From NCBI GenBank assembly GCA_037138595.1, contig JBAXIB010000009.1, positions 1 to 64,000 on the forward strand: a DNA stretch of 64,000 nt, in the 5' to 3' direction. This DNA is from UBA4742 sp037138595. Lineage in GTDB: Bacteria; Actinomycetota; Acidimicrobiia; Acidimicrobiales; Acidimicrobilacustridaceae. How positions within the stretch are numbered: position 1 is the stretch's first letter; every line of letters starts with the position of its first letter. The notes under the pieces are model-generated. The model did no database searches, was not told the DNA's origin, and saw nothing but the letters and a program-made list of their open reading frames with translations. Of this stretch, positions 34,394 to 42,697 are shown one piece after another. The position numbers and the translations under genes were made by a program.

Positions 34394-35118
34394 TCGACGT
34401 CTATCCGGCTATTGACCTTCGTGCTGGGCGATGTGTTCGGCTCTATCAGGGGGATTACGGACGAGAGACGGTTTATGGCGACGACCCAGTAGCACAGGCA
34501 CTGGCGTTTGAAGCAGATGGAGCGCCATGGATTCATGTTGTTGATCTCGACGCGGCGCGCTCGGGTGATCCGGTCAATCGGCCCGTCGTTGGCGCGATTG
34601 CCGCCGCGGTTTCGATTCCGGTCCAGACCGGCGGTGGCATTCGCGATGAAGCAGCGGCTGACGCGCTGATTGAAGCGGGCGTCTCACGAGTCGTGCTTGG
34701 AACCGCAGCGCTCGAGCAACCTGAATTGGTTCGACGTCTTGCTGCGCGGATGTCGGTTGCAGTGGGCCTTGATGCCCGCGGGCGAGACGTAGCGATTCGA
34801 GGCTGGGAACAAGGTTCTGGTCAAGATCTCCTCGATGTGGCCAAGTCTTTTGCCGACGCGGGTGTCGCGGCGTTGATCGTCACCGAAATTGGCCGCGATG
34901 GAACCCTTGAAGGCCCTGACTTGGAGGGACTAGCCGAGGTTTTGGTGGCTACAACGATCGATGTGATCGCATCGGGAGGTGTCGGCACCGTCGATGACTT
35001 GCGTGCGTTGAGCACGATGGCCGTTGCTGGCCGTGGCCTATCGGGCGTCATCATCGGACGTGCGCTCTATGAGGGTGCCTTCACGTTGTCCGATGCCATC
35101 ATGGCGATCAGTCATTGA
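34390..35118 (+). CDS. hisA: ProFAR isomerase HisA (or PriA-type)
   Basis: TIM-barrel isomerase for ProFAR to PRFAR, 242 residues. It contains the catalytic Asp in YPAIDLRAGRCVRLYQGDYG and the second in the half-barrel strand VTEIGRDGTLEGPD, with GGGIRDEAAADALI and VIASGGVGTVDDL phosphate loops. Many actinobacteria use a bifunctional PriA that also replaces TrpF. Here a separate trpF is present at 41853, which argues for a plain HisA, although RGWEQGSG resembles the PriA substrate loop. GTG 34390 overlaps the hisH stop. Confidence 0.92.
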   Translation: MIDVYPAIDLRAGRCVRLYQGDYGRETVYGDDPVAQALAFEADGAPWIHVVDLDAARSGDPVNRPVVGAIAAAVSIPVQTGGGIRDEAAADALIEAGVSRVVLGTAALEQPELVRRLAARMSVAVGLDARGRDVAIRGWEQGSGQDLLDVAKSFADAGVAALIVTEIGRDGTLEGPDLEGLAEVLVATTIDVIASGGVGTVDDLRALSTMAVAGRGLSGVIIGRALYEGAFTLSDAIMAISH

Positions 35119-35138
35119 CCGCCCGATAGGGTCCAAGG

Positions 35139-35930
35139 ATGCGCGCCGTTCGAGTTATTCCCTGTCTTGACGTTGACGCCGGTCGCGTCGTCAAAGGTGT
35201 CAATTTTGTTGACCTCCGCGACGCTGGTGATCCCGTTGAATTGGCGTCTCGCTATGATGCTGAAGGTGCCGACGAGCTGATCTTTCTCGACATCACCGCG
35301 TCGAGTGATGCCCGTGACACGATTGTTGAAGTTGTTCGTCGAACAGCCGAGCAAGTTTTCATTCCATTCACAATCGGCGGTGGAATTCGATCGGTTGAAG
35401 ACGCTCGCCGACTTCTTCGCGCTGGAGCGGACAAAGTGTCAGTGAATACTGCGGCAGTTGATCGTCCCGATCTCATCGCCGAGATGGCAGCTGAGTTTGG
35501 TACGCAGTGCGTTGTTGTCGCCATCGATGCGCGGCGATGTGCCCCTGACAGCAACACGCCGACCCGAAGCGGTTACGAGGTGTTCACTCACGGCGGTCGC
35601 ACGCAAACGGGTATGGACGCGGTCTGGTGGGCCGCCAAAGTGCAGCGGTTGGGCGCGGGCGAACTATTGCTGACTTCGATGGACCGCGACGGAACGCGCG
35701 ACGGGTTTGATTTGACGCTAACTCGATTGGTCGCCGATGCAGTGACGATTCCGGTCATCGCTAGCGGCGGCGTCGGAGAGTTGCAACATTTGGTCGACGG
35801 CGTAACTAGCGGTGGAGCTGACGCAGTGCTTGCGGCGTCGATCTTTCACTTCGGCGAACGGACCATTGGCGAAGCCAAGACATTCATGGCAAGCCAGGGC
35901 GTGCTCACTCGTCCGGCTAAGGTTGAGTGA
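35139..35930 (+). CDS. hisF: Imidazole glycerol phosphate synthase, cyclase subunit
   Basis: TIM-barrel cyclase that turns PRFAR plus ammonia into imidazole glycerol phosphate and AICAR. The 263 residues include the catalytic Asp pair in IPCLDVDAGRVVKGVNF and VVVAIDARR, GGGIRSVEDARRLL, SVNTAAV, LLTSMDRDGTRDGFD and IASGGVGELQHL. AAGGATG places a short ribosome-binding site right before the ATG. It follows hisA after 20 bp, the only non-overlapping junction of the his string. It ends 6 bp before the convergent hydrolase gene. Confidence 0.96.
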   Translation: MRAVRVIPCLDVDAGRVVKGVNFVDLRDAGDPVELASRYDAEGADELIFLDITASSDARDTIVEVVRRTAEQVFIPFTIGGGIRSVEDARRLLRAGADKVSVNTAAVDRPDLIAEMAAEFGTQCVVVAIDARRCAPDSNTPTRSGYEVFTHGGRTQTGMDAVWWAAKVQRLGAGELLLTSMDRDGTRDGFDLTLTRLVADAVTIPVIASGGVGELQHLVDGVTSGGADAVLAASIFHFGERTIGEAKTFMASQGVLTRPAKVE

Positions 35931-35936
35931 GTGATT

Positions 35937-36587
35937 TCAGTTGCTAGGCGGGTTGAGGTTTTCGGCAAATTCGACAAGAAGGTCAGCGACTCGGGCAGTT
36001 CGCCCAGCGAAATAGTGATCGGCCCCGGGAACGACAACCAGTGACGTAGCCGTCCAGTCAGCCGTGATCGCTCGAGCAGATTCAGGCAATCGAAACTCGT
36101 CGTGCTCGGGGATGACGAGTCGCTTCGGGCGAGCATCGTGGGCCGCGAGCATTGTCTCGATCGGTACGACTCGGATCGGCGGAGCAATGAGGAACCATCC
36201 GGCAAGTCTCGGATCGATGACGGTCAGAGCGATGTCAGCACCGAATGACCAGCCGCCGATCAACAGCGGGATCCCAGGAGCACATTCGGCGAGAGCATCG
36301 ATGCCGGCGGCGATGTCGAATCGTTCATCGACACCTGCACCATGCTGACCCGTGGAGTTACCAACTCCGCGGAAATTGAATCGAAGGACCGCGATATTGC
36401 GCTGAGGAAGCGTACGAAACAACTCGCTGGTCACCAATGACCGCATTGACCCGCCGTGCAGGGGATGGGGGTGCGCAAGCACCACCGCGGCAGTGATGTG
36501 GCGTGGCAACGCGACTTCAGCTTCCAGGCTGATCCCGTCACTTGTCGTTAAACGTAGGTTTTTCGCGGGGCTGGTGTCGTCTGCCAT
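35937..36587 (-). CDS. Alpha/beta hydrolase (dienelactone-hydrolase-like)
   Basis: Cytoplasmic serine hydrolase of 216 residues. The start resembles the YqiA/RutD-like 'HPHPLHGGSM' group: VVLAHPHPLHGGSMRS, then AVLRFNFRGVGNSTGQHG and the nucleophile elbow GGWSFGADIA. The Asp is in LVIPEHDEFRLP and the His in VPGADHYFAG. The family is described for small carboxylesterases of unknown substrate. The gene is transcribed against the his genes and starts 24 bp from the divergent GroES-like gene, so it interrupts the histidine set between hisF and hisI. Confidence 0.88.
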   Translation of the reverse strand: MADDTSPAKNLRLTTSDGISLEAEVALPRHITAAVVLAHPHPLHGGSMRSLVTSELFRTLPQRNIAVLRFNFRGVGNSTGQHGAGVDERFDIAAGIDALAECAPGIPLLIGGWSFGADIALTVIDPRLAGWFLIAPPIRVVPIETMLAAHDARPKRLVIPEHDEFRLPESARAITADWTATSLVVVPGADHYFAGRTARVADLLVEFAENLNPPSN

Positions 36588-36611
36588 GGTTAGAGACGGT
36601 ACCGTCGAGTT

Positions 36612-37079
36612 GTGCCTCAGGACCTAAGCGTCGCCGCCATTGATCCCGATCCCTCGACAATCGCTGAACTCGGCGGGGAAGAAAACGCTGCACTAGCCGG
36701 TGATCCGCCATCAGGTCAGCCGGGTGACACCCTTGCCGATCGGCTTTCAGGCCGGCCCGGTTCCGACAAGCTCCCGATCAAGATGATGTCGGACCGGGTA
36801 TTGGTTCGCCTGGGCGGTGGTGAAGGCGAGCGCCGCAGCACGGGTGGCATTTTGATTCCGGCTACCGCGCAGATGGGAAAGCGGTTGGTCTGGGCCGAAG
36901 TAGTCGCGATTGGCGCGAGTGTGCGCCATATGGAGGCCGGTGACCACGTGTTGTTTAATCCCGAGGATCGATACGAGGTCGAAGTGCGCGGCGAGGATTA
37001 TGTGATTTTGCGGGAGCGAGATGTGCATGCGGTGGCCGCAGGTCGACTCGAGGAAGGTTCGACTGGGCTGTACCTCTAA
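36612..37079 (+). CDS. GroES-like (Cpn10-domain) protein with acidic N-terminal extension
   Basis: Residues about 56-150 form a GroES/Cpn10 domain: IKMMSDRVLVRLGG, mobile-loop equivalent RRSTGGILIPATA, VVAIGASVRHMEAGDHVLFN and EDYVILRERDVHAVA. The first 55 residues are acidic and low in complexity, absent from ordinary GroES (about 97 aa). No groEL is adjacent. The mobile loop retains the GGI(L/V)IP triplet that binds GroEL, so it may be a specialised co-chaperone or an orphan paralogue. GTG 36612 is the only good start. The divergent hydrolase begins 24 bp away. Confidence 0.85.
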   Translation: MPQDLSVAAIDPDPSTIAELGGEENAALAGDPPSGQPGDTLADRLSGRPGSDKLPIKMMSDRVLVRLGGGEGERRSTGGILIPATAQMGKRLVWAEVVAIGASVRHMEAGDHVLFNPEDRYEVEVRGEDYVILRERDVHAVAAGRLEEGSTGLYL

Positions 37080-37208
37080 ATTGGGCACCGTCCTACCGCG
37101 ACCAGTCGGACGATGGGAGCGTTCATTAACGCGTTCATGGTCCTGGTTGATGACTGGTGACAAATTGGGTTCGTGACCGACCTGGTTGGCCTCTACGATG
37201 GGCGCATC

Positions 37209-37610
37209 ATGGCGCTTACGACACCTATTTCATTCACCGCTGAGCAATTCCAGGCAGTCACGTTCAATGCTGACGGACTCGTTCCAGCGATTGTGCAGGA
37301 GGCTGGTACCGGCAAGGTCCTGATGATGGCGTGGATGAATGCCGATTCGCTTCGTCAGTCACTCGACACGGGCCGCACTTGGTTTTGGAGCCGTTCACGC
37401 CAGGAGTACTGGTGTAAGGGCGAAACCTCTGGCGATCGTCAGTTCATTCGCGAAGCGCGTTACGACTGCGATGGCGACACGTTGTTGTTCGTGGTCGAAC
37501 AGGAAGGTAACGGCGCGTGTCACACCGGCGAGTACTCGTGTTTTTACCGCGCATTCGGCTCCGAAGCCGATGATGCCGACCCCACTGCCGCTTCCGACGG
37601 CTCGGCCTAG
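37209..37610 (+). CDS. hisI: Phosphoribosyl-AMP cyclohydrolase
   Basis: Third step of histidine synthesis: hydrolysis of the adenine ring of PR-AMP. The 133-residue monofunctional form has MMAWMNADSL, TWFWSRSRQEYWCKGETSG, the Mg-binding DCDGDTLL and the zinc ligands in CHTGEYSCFYR. There is no HisE phosphohydrolase domain. ATG 37209 starts closest to the domain; an in-frame start at 37173 would add 12 residues. trpE follows after 2 bp, linking the histidine and tryptophan genes. Confidence 0.94.
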   Translation: MALTTPISFTAEQFQAVTFNADGLVPAIVQEAGTGKVLMMAWMNADSLRQSLDTGRTWFWSRSRQEYWCKGETSGDRQFIREARYDCDGDTLLFVVEQEGNGACHTGEYSCFYRAFGSEADDADPTAASDGSA

Positions 37611-37612
37611 TC

Positions 37613-39163
37613 GTGCTGGTAAAACCGGATCGCGACGAGTTCCGCTCATTATGTACTTCGTACACGGTCGTTCCGGTTTGGACTGAATTACTCGCCGACC
37701 TCGTCACGCCGGTCGCTGCATTTTCCCGACTGTGTCGGGGAACCGAACCCGGATTCCTGCTTGAGTCAGTCGAACACGGTGAACGCTGGAGTCGCTGGTC
37801 GTTTGTCGGTCGGAATCCACTTGCGACGTTGGTGTCGCGCAACGGCAAACTTGAGGTTTCAGGTGATCTGCCCGTTGACTTGCGCGCCGACGAGGGCATT
37901 CTTGAAGCGATCGAACACCTCCTTGAGATCTACCGGTCGCCAGTCCGGGACGACCTTCCACCTCTGCACGGCGGCCTGATGGGTTTTCTCGGCTACGACG
38001 TTGTTCGCGAGGTCGAAGATCTCCCGAATGTGCCTTTAGATGACACGGATCATCCCGACGCGGTGATGTCGGTAATCGGAGAATTGGCAGCGTTTGACCA
38101 TTGGCGCCAACAGGTGACACTGATCGAAAACGTCATTGTTCCCGCTGGGGCATCAATTGGCGACCTTGATGAGCTTTACGATGAGGCGATTGAGCGCCTC
38201 GCCAGGCTCGCAGCGGACGGTGCCGAAGCGCTCAACGAACCGCTGGTTGAGCCGCCATTGCGAAATGCGCCGCTGCCCGAGTTCACTTCGCCGACTGGAT
38301 CTGAGAACTATCGCCTCGCGGTCGACGTGGCACGCGAGCACATACTCGCTGGTGACATTTTCCAAGTCGTGTTATCGCAGCGCTTTGACCTTCAACTAGA
38401 TGCCGACCCGTTCGATTTCTATCGCGTCCTTCGTCAGGTGAATCCAAGTCCGTATATGTATTTCGTTCGACTTCCTGAGATCACGTTGGTCGGGTGTTCG
38501 CCCGAACCCATGGTTCAGTTGCTTGATGGGCGAGTGATTTCTCGACCAATAGCTGGCACCCGTCGACGCGGAATTACCGAAGAAGAAGACCATCGCCTGG
38601 CAGCTGAATTAACCGAGCATCCCAAAGAATTGGCTGAGCATGTGATGCTGGTGGACTTGGCTCGAAACGATGTGGGTCGGGTGGTTCGATTTGGAACTGA
38701 ACAACTTGACGAGATGATGACCCTTGAGCGCTATAGCCACGTCATGCATCTGACATCGCAGGTGTCAGGCGAGCTCGCCGATGGTCGCACCCCGATCGAC
38801 GTGTTGCGGGCGACGCTGCCCGCGGGCACGGTCTCGGGCGCGCCGAAAGTGCGGGCGATGGAGATCATTGACGAGCTTGAACCAGTCAAGCGTGGTGCCT
38901 ATGCCGGCGTAGTCGGGTACATCGACTTCTCTGGCAATATCGACACCGCAATCACGATTCGCACCATGGTCGTCTCACCTGATGGGCGAGCGTCGGTGCA
39001 AGCCGGCGCTGGGGTAGTGGCTGACAGCGTGCCGGAGCATGAGGATCTCGAATGCCACAACAAGGCCGCGGCACTGCTGAGCGCAGTGCCGGGTGCTCGA
39101 CGGATGACCGCGCAGCGCCTTGCTGCACTGGCCGAGGCGGAGGCTTCGCAACACGATGCCTGA
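37613..39163 (+). CDS. trpE: Anthranilate synthase component I
   Basis: Chorismate-utilising enzyme that makes anthranilate with TrpG. The 516-residue protein has the N-terminal tryptophan-feedback motif LLES (GFLLESVEHGERWSRWSF). The catalytic domain reads DIFQVVLSQRF, GCSPEPMVQLLDGRVISRPIAGTRRRG, LVDLARNDVGRV, PAGTVSGAPKVRAMEIIDEL and QAGAGVVADSVPE. The presence of LLES predicts inhibition by tryptophan. trpG and trpD are not nearby. The GTG start is 2 bp after hisI; the end overlaps the ygfZ-like gene by 8 bp. Confidence 0.95.
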   Translation: MLVKPDRDEFRSLCTSYTVVPVWTELLADLVTPVAAFSRLCRGTEPGFLLESVEHGERWSRWSFVGRNPLATLVSRNGKLEVSGDLPVDLRADEGILEAIEHLLEIYRSPVRDDLPPLHGGLMGFLGYDVVREVEDLPNVPLDDTDHPDAVMSVIGELAAFDHWRQQVTLIENVIVPAGASIGDLDELYDEAIERLARLAADGAEALNEPLVEPPLRNAPLPEFTSPTGSENYRLAVDVAREHILAGDIFQVVLSQRFDLQLDADPFDFYRVLRQVNPSPYMYFVRLPEITLVGCSPEPMVQLLDGRVISRPIAGTRRRGITEEEDHRLAAELTEHPKELAEHVMLVDLARNDVGRVVRFGTEQLDEMMTLERYSHVMHLTSQVSGELADGRTPIDVLRATLPAGTVSGAPKVRAMEIIDELEPVKRGAYAGVVGYIDFSGNIDTAITIRTMVVSPDGRASVQAGAGVVADSVPEHEDLECHNKAAALLSAVPGARRMTAQRLAALAEAEASQHDA

Positions 39164-39944
39164 ACAACGAGACGCCGAGGGATACGCAACGGTGCGAGCT
39201 GGCTCGCTGTGGGCGCCACCAAGGCGTGATCAAGTCGTTGTTATTGGGCCAGACGCGGCAACGTACCTGCAAGGTCAGCTCAGTCAAAACGTCATTGCGC
39301 TCAAGGTTGACGCTATGGCGTGGACTTTTTTGCTTGATCCTTCGGGCAAGTTGGGATTTTGGTTGCGGGTGACACGCGAAACTTCAGAGACATTCATCCT
39401 TGATGGCGATCCGGGTTGTGGTCCCGACGTTGTGGCGCGGTTGTTGCGATTCAAACTTCGAACGGCGGCCGAGATCGAATTGCGCGCGGCACCCACGTCA
39501 AGTGATGGCTCGGCCGACCCTGAACTCATGGCATCACGAATTGAAGCAGGCATCCCAAGTTTTGGTGCCGAACTAGTTGACGATGTGATTCCCGCCGAAC
39601 TCGGGCAGTGGTTTATTGATGCGTCAGTGAACTTCTCCAAGGGCTGCTACACGGGACAAGAACTGGTGGCCCGGATCGACTCGCGCGGAGCAAATGTTCC
39701 GCGAAACTTGCGGGGATTCATTCTTGAAGGTCGCGAAGTGGTGCCACCCGGCGCGGAAGTGACCTCGGGTGGAAAAGTCGTTGGCACGGTGACGAGCTCG
39801 ACCTATTCAGCCAAGCTCAGGGCTCCGATTGCGCTCGGGTTTGTGCATCGAACCATCATCCCGTCATCGCGAGTAACGCTTGTCTGGGACGACCAGATGG
39901 TCTCGGCGGAGGTGCGAGAACTGCCGATGGTGACCGATCAATAA
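39156..39944 (+). CDS. ygfZ: YgfZ/GcvT-domain folate-binding protein
   Basis: A folate-binding paralogue of the glycine-cleavage T protein that supports Fe-S-enzyme maturation or repair in the bacteria studied. The 262-residue sequence carries the hallmark KGCYTGQELVARIDSRG (KGC[YF]xGQE), preceded by VIGPDAATYLQGQLSQNV at the N-terminus. The C-terminal barrel has VGTVTSSTYSAKLRAPIALGFV. The cysteine in the motif is intact. ATG 39156 overlaps trpE by 8 bp. Being in the trp string is probably operon convenience rather than pathway membership. Confidence 0.93.
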   Translation: MPEQRDAEGYATVRAGSLWAPPRRDQVVVIGPDAATYLQGQLSQNVIALKVDAMAWTFLLDPSGKLGFWLRVTRETSETFILDGDPGCGPDVVARLLRFKLRTAAEIELRAAPTSSDGSADPELMASRIEAGIPSFGAELVDDVIPAELGQWFIDASVNFSKGCYTGQELVARIDSRGANVPRNLRGFILEGREVVPPGAEVTSGGKVVGTVTSSTYSAKLRAPIALGFVHRTIIPSSRVTLVWDDQMVSAEVRELPMVTDQ

Positions 39945-40000
39945 TTTTGCCGTTTGCGGCGTTTGGTGATGGATCGGACTGCTGGCTCTAGCATTGCGTG

Positions 40001-40540
40001 GTGAACTTCTACGAGGTCATCGGCGTGCAACCGGGCGCGACGACCGATGCGGTGCGTCGGGCCTACTTGTCAAAGGCACGACTCGCGCATCCCGATTTCC
40101 ACGTCGGCGCTGATTCCAACGCTCGCTCCGATGCAGAACGACAGATGCGCGAGCTCAATGAAGCATGGGCCGTGCTTGGCGATGCACAACGCCGTCGCGA
40201 TTATGACGCCACGCTGCAGGAAGCCTCGCGCCAAGCAAGGGCAAAGCGGCCTCGGGGAACAGCAGATCCCAGCTTCGTGCCATTTGTTGACGATGAAACC
40301 GACTACGTTGCGATACTCGACGATGCACCGGCCGGCAATGGCGCAACGGTTCCACGCTCGGTCCAAGTGGCACCGGCGATGTTGCTGATCTTGGCCGTGT
40401 TCTTCTTGTGTGTGGGGCTAGTGGCGAGTTTTCCACCGCTTCTCGCCGTCGGGGCATGTTGTTTCTTGGGATCACTAGTGGCCTTTGTGATAACCCCGGC
40501 GATTGCCGTCATGCGAAGCCTTGAAAGCGACCGTGACTGA
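40001..40540 (+). CDS. J-domain membrane protein
   Basis: About 179 residues. The N-terminal J domain (about 2-65) contains FYEVIGVQPGATTDAVRRAY, the HPD tripeptide in ARLAHPDFH, and LNEAWAVLGDAQRRRDYD. A polar linker follows, then two hydrophobic helices (about 125-143 and 147-166) that should anchor it with the J domain in the cytoplasm. J domains stimulate DnaK; there is no Gly/Phe or zinc region, so it is a type III co-chaperone. GTG 40001 or 39998 can start it. It follows the ygfZ-like gene by 56 bp. Confidence 0.87.
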   Translation: MNFYEVIGVQPGATTDAVRRAYLSKARLAHPDFHVGADSNARSDAERQMRELNEAWAVLGDAQRRRDYDATLQEASRQARAKRPRGTADPSFVPFVDDETDYVAILDDAPAGNGATVPRSVQVAPAMLLILAVFFLCVGLVASFPPLLAVGACCFLGSLVAFVITPAIAVMRSLESDRD

Positions 40541-40615
40541 TCGAGTTGGTTTGCTCAGCAACCTTCATGCCTGGCGTTGGTTACGCACCGGTGGCCGCGG
40601 GTAAGGTGTCGTTCT

Positions 40616-40930
40616 ATGTCAAAGACTTCGATGATCCTTAAACTCACTGCCCAAGATGGTCGCCGCGACGATCTCCTCGCCGCGCTCAGTGGAATGTTGC
40701 CAACAGTCAACGACGAAGAAGGCACCGAGATATACGCCTTCAACTATGACGACAGCGACGCCAACGTCATTTGGATTTATGAGGTGTATTCGAGCAAAGA
40801 GGCCATGGACTTGCACTCGGCCACACCGGCGATGGCCGAATTGCTTGGCGCTGTCGGTCCACTTCTTGGTACCGAACCGCCGTTGTGGGTCTCAGCGACA
40901 CCGATGGCCGGCAAAGGCATCGGGCTCTAA
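40616..40930 (+). CDS. Antibiotic-biosynthesis-monooxygenase-fold (ABM) protein
   Basis: A 104-residue dimeric alpha/beta-barrel protein of the ABM/quinol-monooxygenase family. Typical parts are MILKLTAQDGRRDDLLAALSGML, IYAFNYDDSDANVIWIYEVYSSKEAMDLHSATPAMAELL with the conserved W-x-x-E-x-Y/W strand and the His. Relatives include YgiN-type quinol monooxygenases and haem-degrading IsdG, but a specific role cannot be assigned. ATG 40616 is used because the upstream in-frame codons precede the domain. It lies between the J-domain gene and trpC. Confidence 0.85.
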   Translation: MSKTSMILKLTAQDGRRDDLLAALSGMLPTVNDEEGTEIYAFNYDDSDANVIWIYEVYSSKEAMDLHSATPAMAELLGAVGPLLGTEPPLWVSATPMAGKGIGL

Positions 40931-40984
40931 TTCGTGGGGCCTTAGGGCCCACGCGTACAGGAGCGTCGGTACCTTCAGGTCGAC

Positions 40985-41782
40985 ATGGCAACGTATCTAG
41001 ATCGAATCATTGCTGCCCATCGTGACACAGCAGCCCAAGACGATCGTCGTCTTGACCGATTAGTTGACGAAGCTGCGAGTCGTACGGCGGTTGATCCTGT
41101 CCGTGGTTTCGGTGCTCAAATCCAAGCGGCAGCGACGTCGCAAGGCGTCGCGGTTATCGCCGAAATCAAACGGCGCTCACCATCGAAAGGTTTGCTCTCG
41201 CCTGATCTTGATCCTGCCGCATTGGCAATGACCTATGCCGATGGCGGTGCCGCATGCATGTCGGTACTGACTGACGATGCCTTTTTCGGGGGATCATCCA
41301 GTGATCTTTCTGATGCGCGAATGTCCTGCATGCTGCCGGTGCTGCGAAAAGATTTCACGGTTTCTGGCCATGACATTGCCGACGCGCGAATCATGGGCGC
41401 CGACGCGGTGTTGCTGATAGCGGTAATTCTTGACGATGCCGAGTTGGTGGACTTCATCACGCTGGCCAGCGAATTGGGCCTTGACGCCTTGGTTGAAATC
41501 CACGACGAAGGCGAACTCGAACGCGCAACTCGGGCGGGAGCGAAGCTGATCGGCGTTAATCAGCGGGACTTGGTGACTTTCGAGGTCGACACCGACCGGG
41601 CCGTTCGGCTGGCCCCCCAAATGCCCGCTGGAGTTATCCGGGTTGCCGAGTCAGGTATTCGCAGCCCCGCCGATGCGAAGGTGCTCGTGAGTGCTGGATA
41701 CCAAGCGGTATTGGTGGGCGAGTCCTTCGTCACTGCGAATGACCCTCGAGCGTCGGTCGCAGCGATGTGCTCGCTTGATTGA
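40985..41782 (+). CDS. trpC: Indole-3-glycerol-phosphate synthase
   Basis: TIM-barrel enzyme that closes the indole ring from CdRP. The 265-residue, monofunctional protein shows TYLDRIIAAHRD, the catalytic lysine region VIAEIKRRSPSKGLL, VLTDDAFFGGSSSDL, LRKDFTVSGHDIADAR (second catalytic Lys), LIGVNQRDLVTFEVD and VAESGIRSPADAKVL with its phosphate loop. It is 54 bp after the ABM gene and 70 bp before trpF, so there is room for separate promoters, although all genes run the same way. Confidence 0.95.
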   Translation: MATYLDRIIAAHRDTAAQDDRRLDRLVDEAASRTAVDPVRGFGAQIQAAATSQGVAVIAEIKRRSPSKGLLSPDLDPAALAMTYADGGAACMSVLTDDAFFGGSSSDLSDARMSCMLPVLRKDFTVSGHDIADARIMGADAVLLIAVILDDAELVDFITLASELGLDALVEIHDEGELERATRAGAKLIGVNQRDLVTFEVDTDRAVRLAPQMPAGVIRVAESGIRSPADAKVLVSAGYQAVLVGESFVTANDPRASVAAMCSLD

Positions 41783-41852
41783 CTACCAAGCATTGCTGGA
41801 TGACTGATCGAATAGCCGCAGGTAGGCGGCGCCGCGCCGGTAGCTTGGAGCC

Positions 41853-42581
41853 GTGTTCGTCAAAATCTGCGGAATAACCAATGAAGAAGATGGACTTTTC
41901 GCCGTAGCTATGGGCGCTGACGCGGTGGGGTTCATCTTTGCTCCGGGGTCGTCGCGACAAATCGCGGTGACCCAAGCTCGCGATATCGCTCGTCGCTTAC
42001 CGCCCGAAGTTATGACGTTGGGGGTGTTTCGCGACGAGGCACCGCAGCGGGTGGTCGAAACTATTAATGCAGCGGGACTGCACGGTGTTCAGTTGCATGG
42101 CCACGAGACTCCTGCCGAGGGCAAGTGGATTCGCCAACGAGTGCAGTTTCTGGTCCAAGCGTTTGCAGCAGGTGACCGAATGCTTGAACGGGTCGACGAA
42201 TACACTGCAGCCGACGCCATCATGATCGATTCCGGAACACCGGGTTCCGGTCAAGTTTTTGACTGGGTGCTTGCCGAGGGATTACCACTCGACCGACGGG
42301 TGATTTTGGCCGGCGGGTTGAATCCCGAAAACGTGGCTGACGCGGTGCGCCGCGTGCATCCCTGGGGAGTCGATGTTTCAACGGGTGTCGAACGCTCCCC
42401 GGGACGAAAAGATCCGTCGAAAGTGATGCGATTCATCAACGCGGCGAACGAGGCCGATGATCAGGAGACGACCCATATGCAAGGAGACGTCAGTGGGCGT
42501 GACTTCGATCGATTTGGCGACGAAGGTTTCGACGAGCAACCAGCTATTTATGACTGGGCGGACGACGATTCGCTGACCTAA
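41853..42581 (+). CDS. trpF: Phosphoribosylanthranilate isomerase
   Basis: TIM-barrel isomerase of 242 residues. Signature segments are VKICGITNEEDGLFAV with the catalytic Cys, GADAVGFIFAPGSSR, GVQLHGHE, the ILAGGLNPENVADAV phosphate loop and WGVDVSTGVERSPGRKD with the catalytic Asp. After residue about 205 there is an acidic tail of about 35 residues ending in Asp/Glu-rich sequence, not part of the barrel. Separate trpF is notable because many actinobacteria rely on PriA instead. The start is GTG. Confidence 0.93.
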   Translation: MFVKICGITNEEDGLFAVAMGADAVGFIFAPGSSRQIAVTQARDIARRLPPEVMTLGVFRDEAPQRVVETINAAGLHGVQLHGHETPAEGKWIRQRVQFLVQAFAAGDRMLERVDEYTAADAIMIDSGTPGSGQVFDWVLAEGLPLDRRVILAGGLNPENVADAVRRVHPWGVDVSTGVERSPGRKDPSKVMRFINAANEADDQETTHMQGDVSGRDFDRFGDEGFDEQPAIYDWADDDSLT

Positions 42582-42697
42582 GTGTGCTGAGTTTTGCCTA
42601 CTTGGGAGGAGAACTTCTCGGCCGGGCGGAGGCCCGCGTAGGGTTGCGGCACACAGATGGTGGCAGACGCAGCCATTGAGGATCTCGAGGAGCATCG

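Noticed and set aside
34390..35118. Calling hisA a bifunctional PriA
   Set aside because: A separate trpF exists at 41853, and the PriA-like loop alone is not decisive.
42585..42680. 31-codon frame between trpF and trpB as a trp leader peptide
   Set aside because: It contains no Trp codons and no attenuator-like alternative hairpins, so attenuation is not supported.
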